The notes under the pieces were generated by a model, which saw nothing but the letters and a program-made list of their open reading frames with translations, did no database searches and was not told the origin of the DNA. The position numbers were made by a program, and so were the translations under genes. From Flammeovirgaceae bacterium UBA2338 (GTDB lineage: Bacteria > Bacteroidota > Bacteroidia > Cytophagales > Cyclobacteriaceae), in NCBI GenBank assembly GCA_002344795.1, contig DDUM01000003.1:1-32871 (forward strand): a DNA stretch of 32,871 nt, in the 5' to 3' direction. Below are positions 21,337-29,900 of the stretch, piece by piece. The first letter of the stretch is position 1, and every line of letters starts with the position of its first letter.

Positions 21337-23254
21337 GAAAGAGTGTTGGCTGGCCTTAATTTTTGTTATTAATGCTCAGGTAGCATTTTCTCAATTTACT
21401 ATTGTACCCCTCCCCAAAGAGAAGAACACTGGGGCTGGTTATTCTGCCCGTACTCAGTCGCTCACTCCTATGCCACTTCCTTTCTGGGATGATTTTTCGT
21501 TTTCCAACAGGCCGGACGCTCCCCACGATACACTTTGGAGTTCAAGCAATTCGGTTTCACTGAACATGGGGTTGGGAATTAACCCACCTTCACTGGGGGT
21601 AGCCACTTTTGATGGACTCAATGAATTCGGAAGTCCTTATGTGCCTAATGAGTCATTGGCAAAAGGAATTGCTGACAGTTTGGTTTCAAGGCCCATCGCC
21701 CTTGACCTGGTTCCGTTAGGAGAAAGAGGCAGCGTGTTCTTAAGCTTTTATTATCAACCCGAAGGAAACGGGGAGGCTCCCGATCCTGGAGATCAGCTAA
21801 GGGTGTTATTTAAAAATGCGTCAGGAGCTTGGATTACTGTAAGTACTATTGAAAATGATGGAAGTTTAGACCCCAGTGTGTTTAAACAAATACTCATTCC
21901 CGTGGCTGGGGACGATTATTTTTACAATGGATTCCAATTTGCCATTCAAAGTTATGGAAGGCTTTCCGGGCCGTATGATACCTGGAATGTAGATTATGTT
22001 TATCTGAACAAAGGAAGAAACGCCAGCGATACCAGTTATCCGGACAGAACTATTTCTATCCCACTCACCTCGATGTTGAACGGGTATTATTCTATGCCTA
22101 TTGATCATTTCATGGAAGATCCTGCATTACACCTTACTCCACCGCTATTAACCCTGCACAACCTCGAATTTATTCCTGGAAACACTACACAAAGCGATGT
22201 GCAACCTATCAATTATGATTCAGAGGATTCTGTTTTTGTGTATCGTGATGAAACAGAAACGATTTACACCCATCAACTTGATCTCGCCACCTCCATCGGC
22301 AATCCATTGCAACCATTGGAATTCAGAAAAACACCCATACAGACACCACCCGATTTATCCAGCCTTTCGGTTTTGGACTCTGCCGTCCGTATCAAGCTAA
22401 AACTATGGATCAATTCCGGGGATAATGTAGTGCCATCTACAGCTGATCCTTTAGGCGATTACAATACCATCAAGTATGCCCCGATCGACTTCAGGCACAA
22501 CGACACCACCCACGTAGAATATATGTTGGATAATTATTATGCTTATGATGATGGCACTGCCGAGTATGGTGCCTCCCTTAATCAGCCGGGAGCATTATTG
22601 GCTTACTTATTTACATTGAACACCCTAAAGCGAGATACCCTGGTAGCCATCGATTTTTATTTTCCAGAGTTTGGTGAAGACATAGGTCAATCTATTGAAG
22701 TTCAAATTCTAAGAGACCTGTCCGGTGATCCAGGGTCTTTTCTCCACAAGCAAACTGTAGGTGTAGTGCGCGGAGCCAAGAACAAATTCTGGAGGCTTGG
22801 ATTGGATAGATTGGTAGGGGTTAAAGATCAGTTTTATGTGGGCTGGAAACAATCCACCTCTACTTCCCTTCCCATCGGATTAGATAAAAACACCAATTCG
22901 GGTGATAAAATATTTTTTAATACCACCGGGGAGTGGGAACCCAATATAAACTTAACCGGCAGTTTGATGATCCGACCTGTATTCGGAAAAGGAAAGGCAG
23001 TAACAACAGGTTTACCCACACAGGAGATCAATCCCCTTCATTTTTACCCCAACCCCTCTAATGGGAGTTTTATGGTAACTGGTGATGTGAAAGTAATTGA
23101 GGTATTCGATATCACAGGAAAAGCTGTTGCCAGTACCATCGAAAAAACGCCCGATGGGCAACGCGTCCAACTCTTACATGCGCATCCGGGCCTATATATT
23201 TTAAGGCTGTTCAGCTCACAGGGCGTTTCCTCCCATCGCATCAAGGTTGACTAA
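21326..23254 (+). CDS. Surface protein with T9SS C-terminal sorting domain
   Basis: This 642-residue exported protein has a signal peptide (ECWLALIFVINAQVAFSQ) and a C-terminal type A T9SS sorting domain with HFYPNPSNGSFMV, IEVFDITGKAV and HPGLYILRLFSSQG. The central part is beta-rich with FWDDFSF and Asp/Asn-rich loops, suggesting jelly-roll modules. No catalytic motif is recognised, so the function is unknown. The start at ATG 21326 lies inside the PASTA gene's last codons (11-bp overlap), so it is translated by coupling. That physically ties a T9SS cargo to ddl and the PASTA protein. Its 3' end converges with the M50 protease gene and overlaps it by 14 bp. Confidence 0.87.
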   Translation: MNYRKECWLALIFVINAQVAFSQFTIVPLPKEKNTGAGYSARTQSLTPMPLPFWDDFSFSNRPDAPHDTLWSSSNSVSLNMGLGINPPSLGVATFDGLNEFGSPYVPNESLAKGIADSLVSRPIALDLVPLGERGSVFLSFYYQPEGNGEAPDPGDQLRVLFKNASGAWITVSTIENDGSLDPSVFKQILIPVAGDDYFYNGFQFAIQSYGRLSGPYDTWNVDYVYLNKGRNASDTSYPDRTISIPLTSMLNGYYSMPIDHFMEDPALHLTPPLLTLHNLEFIPGNTTQSDVQPINYDSEDSVFVYRDETETIYTHQLDLATSIGNPLQPLEFRKTPIQTPPDLSSLSVLDSAVRIKLKLWINSGDNVVPSTADPLGDYNTIKYAPIDFRHNDTTHVEYMLDNYYAYDDGTAEYGASLNQPGALLAYLFTLNTLKRDTLVAIDFYFPEFGEDIGQSIEVQILRDLSGDPGSFLHKQTVGVVRGAKNKFWRLGLDRLVGVKDQFYVGWKQSTSTSLPIGLDKNTNSGDKIFFNTTGEWEPNINLTGSLMIRPVFGKGKAVTTGLPTQEINPLHFYPNPSNGSFMVTGDVKVIEVFDITGKAVASTIEKTPDGQRVQLLHAHPGLYILRLFSSQGVSSHRIKVD

Positions 23255-24389
23255 CTCCAGTAATGGTTAAATCCAACGGATTAGGGGCAAAACAAATCAC
23301 AAACACAAACAAAGCAAACCACCCAAGAGCAACTCTTTCAGGACTTAAAGGCTCTTCTATCTCTGATGGCGGATGTTTAACACCAATGAAACGCCCAATA
23401 ATAAACACAAAAAGTAGCCAGCCAGGATAACCCTGAATTCCAGGAATTAATGTGGCCAGTAAGTATTGGAGCGCAAACATAGAAAGCGCATACATCAAAG
23501 TGTCCTTCCAACCTAAACCTAGTCCGGTAAGGCAGAAATACAGAAAACCAACAAACAATGGAATTTCCCAAATCAATGAATCTGTAGATTCCCCTGGACT
23601 TATGTATCCAAGGCCCGCATAAAAGAGAAATAAGACAAATGTAATTGATGCTACCGTTTTGTGGCCTTTGAATCCCAGCAAACCATAAATCACATGTCCT
23701 CCATCCAACTGCCCGATGGGTAGCAGGTTAATACTTGTAAAAACCAATGACAGAAACCCTGCAAAGAGAAAAGGATAGTGAATGATCTCGTGCATATTGG
23801 GAATACGAGTTGGGTCAGCCACAAACGTTTCAAAAAAGATAAATAGTAGGTTCTTACCGATTATTACATCTGCACCTGCATTTTGTGCCAGGTATTCTGG
23901 CTGATAAACAAAGTTGGCATAAGCCAATCCGAATTGTTCATATTCAGGATGGAATTGAAATATATATTCTGGTGGTGGCAAATGGGTGAAGCCATACCAC
24001 AACACCCCCAGGGCTACTACAAAGCCCGCCAGTGGTCCAGCGATACCTATGTCAAAGTGATGTTGTTTTGAAGCGACCTTGCTCTTGAGCCGGATAATCG
24101 CCCCCATTGTCCCTATCATAAAAGGAAGCGGTGGCAAAGGAATAAAATAAGGCAAACTGGTTTTTACCTTATAATGAATAGCTGTAAAATAATGTCCGAA
24201 TTCATGCACAGCCAGAATGAGCAGGAAAGGAATAGAATACGACATTCCACTATAAAAATCCGCCCAGCTATACCCCGGCATAAACACCGATTTTCCCTGG
24301 GTCCACTCAGACCCTGCAAAAGTGGTAGTGATAAAAGTGACTACAAAAAGAGAAGTGTGAACCAGTATTTCTTTAGGTGTTATTTTCAT
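23241..24389 (-). CDS. Site-2 protease family (M50) membrane metalloprotease
   Basis: This 382-residue polytopic membrane protease cuts substrates within or near the bilayer. It has the zinc motif HEFGHYF (His62, Glu63, His66) in a hydrophobic helix, and the second M50 motif NLLPIGQLDGG with the metal-ligand Asp229. Around these lie several hydrophobic segments, including IAGPLAGFVVALGVLWYG and multiple helices in the C-terminal third. There is no PDZ domain, which separates it from RseP-type proteases. It is coupled to the preceding HAD hydrolase gene by an ATGA overlap (24386-24389) and overlaps the T9SS cargo gene on the opposite strand at its 3' end. Substrate unknown; stress or signal release is a family-level guess. 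Confidence 0.9.
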   Translation of the reverse strand: MKITPKEILVHTSLFVVTFITTTFAGSEWTQGKSVFMPGYSWADFYSGMSYSIPFLLILAVHEFGHYFTAIHYKVKTSLPYFIPLPPLPFMIGTMGAIIRLKSKVASKQHHFDIGIAGPLAGFVVALGVLWYGFTHLPPPEYIFQFHPEYEQFGLAYANFVYQPEYLAQNAGADVIIGKNLLFIFFETFVADPTRIPNMHEIIHYPFLFAGFLSLVFTSINLLPIGQLDGGHVIYGLLGFKGHKTVASITFVLFLFYAGLGYISPGESTDSLIWEIPLFVGFLYFCLTGLGLGWKDTLMYALSMFALQYLLATLIPGIQGYPGWLLFVFIIGRFIGVKHPPSEIEEPLSPERVALGWFALFVFVICFAPNPLDLTITGVSQP

Positions 24390-25009
24390 GCGAAGAGTTC
24401 AAAAAGTTGATCAGGGTTTTTAACCAGAAATGTGTTTATCCCCAGGTGTTTTGCCCCCTCAAGGTTTGAAAGATTATCATCAAGAAAAAGCGTTTCTTTT
24501 GCTTCCAGGTTGTTGGCTGAAAGTACCATTTCAAATATCTCTGCATCTGGCTTCCTCATGCGCACCAGGTGGGAATAGTAAGCCTTTTCAAAAAAGACAT
24601 CTAATTTATCTTCTCCGATGGTATCCTTAAGCATCTTATTGAAGCGAGTGTAATGAATATGATTTGTGTTACTCAGCAGGAAAAGCCTTGAAGATTTCCG
24701 TAGCGATTCCAATAAACTGATTCTTTCCTTCGGAATGTCCAACAACATGGCATTCATGCAGTCGTCAATTGCATCATCCGTAGCCGATATCTCCAATTCC
24801 TTCCTCACCTCTTCCCTAAACTCATCTGCTGATATAAGCCCTTTCTCAAATTGCTTATATGAATCAAAACTAAGGACGTGTTGCTGAATTACAGATAAGG
24901 GTTGCTTCGAAATTTGGGCAAATTTCTCCACTGTTTTACTTTCATCCAAATTGATGATCACCCCGCCCAAATCGAAAATGATATTCTTAAACTCTCTACT
25001 TACCCCCAT
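24386..25009 (-). CDS. HAD-superfamily hydrolase (YihX-like phosphatase)
   Basis: This 207-residue cytoplasmic hydrolase has the HAD motif I IFDLGGVIINLD (nucleophile Asp13), motif II LLSNTN, a conserved RMRKPDAEIFEMVL containing the motif III lysine, and motif IV FLDDNLSNLEGA. Motif I reads Asp-Leu-Gly instead of Asp-x-Asp, as in the YihX subfamily, which hydrolyses sugar phosphates such as alpha-glucose 1-phosphate. The actual substrate is not predictable. It is the first gene of a two-gene unit with the M50 protease (ATGA overlap). Upstream, a coding-like fragment ends only 16 bp before its start. Confidence 0.92.
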   Translation of the reverse strand: MGVSREFKNIIFDLGGVIINLDESKTVEKFAQISKQPLSVIQQHVLSFDSYKQFEKGLISADEFREEVRKELEISATDDAIDDCMNAMLLDIPKERISLLESLRKSSRLFLLSNTNHIHYTRFNKMLKDTIGEDKLDVFFEKAYYSHLVRMRKPDAEIFEMVLSANNLEAKETLFLDDNLSNLEGAKHLGINTFLVKNPDQLFELFA

Positions 25010-25025
25010 TTCATGTCATAAAAAA

Positions 25026-25157
25026 TTAAACGCCATAGTTACGAAATTCATTCATCATGACCAGTTTCCACAGTGTTTCAATCAGTCTTTTTGGAGTAGC
25101 CTGATGTTGAATGGTCTGATAGGTGGCAAACAAATACAAACCTCGGAAGACCTGACC
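25026..25157 (-). pseudogene. C-terminal coding remnant truncated at a direct repeat
   Basis: A minus-strand frame gives LYLFATYQTIQHQATPKRL, then IETLWKLVMMNEFRNYGV and a TAA stop. It looks like genuine protein sequence (helical, no low complexity), but I do not recognise the family. Upstream it runs into the 19-bp repeat at 25143-25161 and an in-frame TGA, and no plausible start or RBS is present. Lying 16 bp before the HAD gene on the same strand, it looks like the end of a former upstream operon gene cut by the repeat element. Confidence 0.35.
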
Positions 25158-25408
25158 TCACAATAGTGTGTATTGAGTAGGTCTTAGGTTGGGCACGGAA
25201 GTAACTTCCGCGCTAGTTAAGGGATAAGCCAAAGGCGGTGAATACCTCACCCCCAGCCTGCCATGCCTTCGGCAGGTGAACGGCAGGCAGGAAGCATCTC
25301 TTTGCCGTACCCCGTTACTGCGAACTACAATACACACTGAAACACTGAGGTGCGGCCTGATAATGAATCATCATTACTGTTCTGTCAGGTCGGAAGACCT
25401 GACCTCAC
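25143..25408. repeat. Hairpin-rich element between 19-bp direct repeats
   Basis: TCGGAAGACCTGACCTCAC occurs at 25143-25161 and again at 25390-25408. Between them lie several structures. An 11-bp inverted repeat pairs AGTGTGTATTG (25165-25175) with CAATACACACT (25328-25338). A CGGAAGT/ACTTCCG hairpin lies at 25196-25210. A CCTGCC/GGCAGG block sits around 25257-25290, and TAATGA-ATCA-TCATTA lies further right. The right direct repeat itself extends into the palindrome TCAGGTC-GGAA-GACCTGA. No transposase is encoded. It looks like a composite REP- or MITE-type non-coding element. Confidence 0.6.
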
Positions 25409-25409
25409 T

Positions 25410-25523
25410 ATGAATATTGAAGCGCACATCAAAAGGATGAAAAGCAGGAAGTATATCGAAAACCTACTCACCCATCCTGAAATGACCGAAAGATTGTTAT
25501 CAAGATACAATCCTGAGCTTTGA
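25410..25523 (+). CDS. Small open frame after the repeat element (doubtful)
   Basis: A 37-codon frame, with HIKRMKSRKYIENLLTHPEM and ending in LLSRYNPEL, starts directly after the right direct repeat and ends 52 bp before the tRNA. It is basic and helical. No ribosome binding site is visible, and part of the upstream sequence is repeat DNA. It may be a small protein or a leftover of a gene brought in with the repeat element; coding status is uncertain. Confidence 0.3.
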   Translation: MNIEAHIKRMKSRKYIENLLTHPEMTERLLSRYNPEL

Positions 25524-25575
25524 TTGTGAAATCATCAGTCAAATCCTTAAAATTGCACCCTCTTTAATAGAGATA

Positions 25576-25649
25576 GGGCCCTTAGCTCAGATGGTTAGAG
25601 CACCTGACTCATAATCAGGTGGTCGCTGGTTCGATCCCAGCAGGGCCCA
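25576..25649 (+). tRNA. tRNA with CAU anticodon, probably tRNA-Ile (lysidine type)
   Basis: The 74-nt cloverleaf has a 7-bp acceptor stem GGGCCCT/AGGGCCC with discriminator A, D-arm AGCTCAGATGGTTAGAGC, anticodon stem CCTGA/TCAGG with loop CTCATAA (CAT at 25610-25612), and T-loop GGTTCGATCC. CCA is not encoded. The CAU anticodon fits initiator Met, elongator Met or lysidine-modified Ile2. The first pair is G-C, so it is not an initiator. The GGGCCC acceptor and the TTAGCTCAG, GACTCATAATC and GGTCGCTGGTTC phrases match E. coli tRNA-Ile2 better than elongator tRNA-Met. As tRNA-Ile it would need TilS to read AUA. Confidence 0.9.
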
Positions 25650-26002
25650 CTTTATCTACAAATCATATCAAAAAAGTCTATTTTAGGGCGTATGACTGAG
25701 GAATCAGCCTTGAAAATTTCTCCGGCTCTTCTCCTCCAATGCATGAATCCCCACGTTCCATTCGTATAATCCGACACAAAGCATTAGTACTCAGTACTTA
25801 AAGGTGTGATCAGGGAGCAGAGCCCAAGAACGATTATAGCCACAACAAAATTACACCACCAAGATGAGGCTTATGACCAATTGAAATCCTGCCCATCTCC
25901 TATAACCCTTCAATGCACCCTAATAGCCCAAACTTTTACACGATACCATTTTCCGTTAATGAAAAATGTGTTAAAATTGGGTTCTTAAACCAAAACCTAC
26001 AG
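25650..26002. other. Gene-free stretch between the tRNA and the lipoprotein gene
   Basis: No convincing gene is present in these 353 bp. An AGTACT-C-AGTACT double palindrome lies at 25786-25798. TAAATTG-like AT-rich sequence at 25972-25979 (TAAAATTG) is a one-mismatch -7 element, 24 bp before the lipoprotein start. There is no obvious terminator after the tRNA. Confidence 0.5.
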
Positions 26003-26893
26003 ATGAAATTCACCCGCCTTAACGCCCTTACGCTGCTTGTTTTACTGACCTTCGGACTTTGGTCCTGCGGATCATCCACCAAAGAGGAGAACAACAACTC
26101 TGAAGAGTTTCAAAAAGCAGAAGAGTCACTGCAAGAACAAATTCAGGACGTTGTTTATAATATCCCTTCACCTTCCGAAATACCTTATTTACTTGAAGCT
26201 ACCGGGGCTGAGTACAATCAAAGCCTTATTAACAGCAAGCAAAAGGTAGATCAGTATGGTACAATTAGCGATAAAGCTGCTCTGAACCTCGGGGTTTACG
26301 CAGCTGACATTGGCTACTTGAGTTCTTACGGAAAGACACAGGAAGCTATTGATTACCTCAATGTGTGTAAAAAGCTTGCTGATAACCTTGGTGTTATCGG
26401 GTCTTTTGATGTTGCTGTTCTAAAAAGCTTTGAAGCCAACATTGGCAATAAAGACTCTTTGGCCATTATCCTTAACCGATCAATCCAAAAAACAGACGAT
26501 TACCTAAAGGACGACAGCAGAAGCAAACTGGCAGCCTTGATCCTGACCGGCAGCTTTGCTGAAGGTTTGTATATTTCAACTGGTCTTATCAAAAGCTATC
26601 CAAAGAATATTCTTCCGGACGATACCAGAAATTTGATACTTACTCCCTTGATGCGTGTTATTCTGGAGCAGGAAAAATCAGTTGATGAGTTATTAAAAAT
26701 GTTGAGTACAATCGATCAGGCTGAACCTGTGGCTGGTATTGTTACCGATCTTACAGCACTCAAGGCAAGTTATCGCGCGCTTAACATTGAAGATCAGATC
26801 AAGAACAACAGAGCGGATTTGGTATTGACTGACAAGAACCTCGCTGAAATCACCAATATTGTTGAGAAAATAAGAAATTCGATTACCGGATAA
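26003..26893 (+). CDS. Lipoprotein of unknown function
   Basis: From the ATG at 26003 the protein has 296 residues and a clear lipoprotein signal, KFTRLNALTLLVLLTFGLWSC, with the lipidated Cys near residue 22. A longer same-frame extension back to 25913 precedes the signal and is rejected. After a Glu/Asn-rich linker (STKEENNNSEEFQKAEES) the mature part is almost entirely helical. It contains YAADIGYLSSYGKTQEAIDYLN and repeated helix pairs, suggesting a helical-repeat fold. I do not recognise a named family. It sits before the TerB/FHA/ABCG transporter gene, but a terminator between them argues for separate transcripts. Confidence 0.83.
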   Translation: MKFTRLNALTLLVLLTFGLWSCGSSTKEENNNSEEFQKAEESLQEQIQDVVYNIPSPSEIPYLLEATGAEYNQSLINSKQKVDQYGTISDKAALNLGVYAADIGYLSSYGKTQEAIDYLNVCKKLADNLGVIGSFDVAVLKSFEANIGNKDSLAIILNRSIQKTDDYLKDDSRSKLAALILTGSFAEGLYISTGLIKSYPKNILPDDTRNLILTPLMRVILEQEKSVDELLKMLSTIDQAEPVAGIVTDLTALKASYRALNIEDQIKNNRADLVLTDKNLAEITNIVEKIRNSITG

Positions 26894-26911
26894 AACTGGT
26901 TGATGTAACTT

Positions 26912-26943
26912 AAAAGGATTGGTACAGCCAATCCTTTTTTTTT
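26912..26943 (+). terminator. Intrinsic terminator after the lipoprotein gene
   Basis: AAGGATTGG pairs with CCAATCCTT around TACAG and is followed by a run of at least eight T residues. It begins 18 bp after the lipoprotein stop, which is a textbook position. Confidence 0.88.
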
Positions 26944-26999
26944 GACTTCAAAAGCCAGCATCCTTTATTATCTTTAGCTAAATCTAAAAAACCGCGTTT

Positions 27000-29900
27000 A
27001 TGAGCGAACCCGTACTCAAAGCAATTATTAGATTGTTCGCATTGGTAGCTAAAGAAGATTTGGTTACAAAACAGGAAAGAGACCATATTAAGTCATTCCT
27101 CTCCGACCATCTCAACTTAAGTGCAGTAGAAAGCAAGTTAAAATTATTCGATCAGTACTCTGATCAACTTTCCGGCAAAATGTCTCCCAGCGAAGAAGCC
27201 AAGACAATAGCCACAATGTGTGAATCCATCAACAAAGAAATCACGCAAAAGCAAAAGAGTGTAATACTGGTTGAGCTCATGAGTGTGGTCTTGGTGGATG
27301 GTGAAATTTCATCACGCGAGGATTTCCTCGCTAAGTCAATTGGTGCAGCCCTAAATATTGAACAATCAGATATAGAACTGATTCAGGAATTTTTGCTGGC
27401 GAAAACCCCAGATAAACTTGACCATGAAGATATTCTTATCATTGATAGCCACAGCCAGGGATACGGCAAATGCAAACATATACAGCGCCCTGAATTGGAT
27501 GGTTTTATAGGAGTACTACATATAAAAAACACTAACAACTTCTTTTTTCAGTTCCAGGGAAACTCTGATGTATTTCTAAACGGAGTACCCCAGAAATCAG
27601 GTAATGTCAATGTATTGGCAACCGGAAGTACCATTCGCTGGAAAAACATCACCCCCGTATACTATGGAGATGTATTGGCTCAATTTAAACAATTGGGCGA
27701 TGGCAAGCGATTAAGTTTTGAAGCCAGAAATGTTTCGTATGAATTTAAGAATGGAAAGCTGGGGTTGAGGGGTGTAAATGTTTATGAGGAGTCTGGTAAG
27801 CTGGTGGCCTTAATGGGTGCCAGTGGTGCAGGTAAATCCACCCTGTTACACGTACTTAATGGGACTGAAAAACCTTCCGAGGGTCAGGTATTCATCAATG
27901 GCATTGACATTCATAACAACGCCAATCAAATAGAAGGTGTCATTGGTTTTGTGCCGCAAGACGATTTACTCATTGAAGATCTTACGGTATTTCAAAACTT
28001 GTATTTCGCAGCCAAACTTTGTTTTAGTCATCTTTCAGAGATGCAGATTTATAAATTGGTGACACGCACATTAGAAGATCTGGGCCTTGTGGAGACTAAA
28101 GACCTGACTGTTGGATCGCCCCTGAGAAAGACCATTAGTGGTGGCCAAAGAAAACGACTCAACATTGGTCTGGAATTACTTCGGGAGCCGACTGTGCTTT
28201 TCTGTGATGAGCCCACATCAGGGCTTTCATCACGAGATTCAGAAAACATTATAGATCTTTTAAAAGAATTATCTCTTAAAGGAAAATTAGTATTTGCTGT
28301 AATCCATCAACCATCCTCTGACATTTTCAAAATGTTTGATAAGCTGGTCATCCTGGACACCGGTGGCTATCAAATTTACTATGGCAACCCTGTGGATGCA
28401 GTCACTTACTTTAAGCAAAGTATCAACCTGATCAACAGCGACCAGGGAGAATGTGTGTCTTGTGGTAATGTTAATCCGGAACAGATTTTTAATATTATTG
28501 AAACCCGTGTCATTAATGAATACGGCAACTTCACAAGCGAGAGAAAGTTCTCTCCAGAGCAGTGGGAAGAGAAATTCAAGAAAAACATTGAGATCGAACA
28601 AGTAAAACCATCAAAGGAGATCCCTCACAGTTCCTTAAATATACCAGGTTGGTTTAAGCAGACAAAGTTGTTTTCATTACGGGATATGCTTTCAAAATTG
28701 AGCAACCGACAGTACATGTTGATCAATATTCTGGAAGCTCCATTACTGGCTTTTATTCTTGCTTTTATTGTACGCTATTTCAATGAAGATGACCCATTTC
28801 GCATGGATTATGTGTTCAGTAAGAATCCGAACATGCCGGCATATTTTTTCATGAGTGTCATTGTGGCGCTTTTCATGGGGCTGACCGTGAGCGCAGAAGA
28901 GATTATAAGAGATAGAAAAATTCTAAAGAGAGAATCTTTTCTCCATTTGAGCAGAAGTAGTTATATCGTTTCTAAAATATTGATTCTCTTCATTATTTCT
29001 GCTTTTCAGACTTTTCTATTTGTATTAGTGGGCAATTACATTCTTGAGATCAAAGGAATGCTATTAATTCACTGGTCGATATTATTTTCTGTGTCATGCT
29101 TCGCCAATCTTCTGGGATTAAATATATCCTCTGCATTCAACTCGGCCATTACTATTTATATTCTCATTCCTATTCTGCTTATCCCTCAATTAATTTTAAG
29201 TGGCGTAGTGGTAAAGTTCGATAAATTAAATCCTGTAATTGGTAATACCGAAACGGTTCCTGTAGTGGGTGATCTTATGGCCTCCCGATGGGCCTTTGAA
29301 GCTGCAATGATAGCACAGTTTAAAGACAATGAATTTGAAAAGAGATTCTATCTGCTTGATAAAGACATGGCAGAAGCTGATTATAAAAAAATTTATTACA
29401 TACCAGCCCTTGAAACCCAACTTGACTTTGTCAATATCAACTACACCTCTGAGGAAGAGGAAATAAAAAAACAAGTAGCTGATAACCTGGAGCTACTAAG
29501 AAACGAAATCAAGAGTGAGCTTGATATCGTAGGTCATGAAAATTTTCCTGAGGCTGATCAACTTACCCCTGAACAATATGATTCCAGCCTCTACCCAATT
29601 ACGGTCAAATTCTTAGAGACCTTGAGTAAATACTACGTTAACAGGTACAATACTGCTGATCAAAAAAGAGATAATATCATTCGGGCTGAAACATCCACAG
29701 CCGAGGGTGAAAAGAAATTTGAAACCTATAAAAACAAGTATCAGAATGAGGCTATCGCTGATTTTGTTAAAAATACAACGGAACAACACCGTATTGTAAG
29801 AAGTGGAAATCAATTGATTCAAAAAATCTTCCCTATTTATAAAGATCCTGACCCCAAACACATCATAGATTTTGACGCGCAATTCTATATGCCGTCAAAA

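Noticed and set aside
25143..25408. CRISPR array
   Set aside because: Only two copies of the repeat, 247 bp apart, with no regular spacers or cas genes.
25806..25988. 60-codon open frame before the lipoprotein gene
   Set aside because: Composition looks random, there is no start context, and it runs into the next gene's leader in another frame.
25913..26002. N-terminal extension of the lipoprotein frame
   Set aside because: The extra 30 residues precede a perfect lipoprotein signal; the ATG at 26003 puts the signal at the N-terminus.
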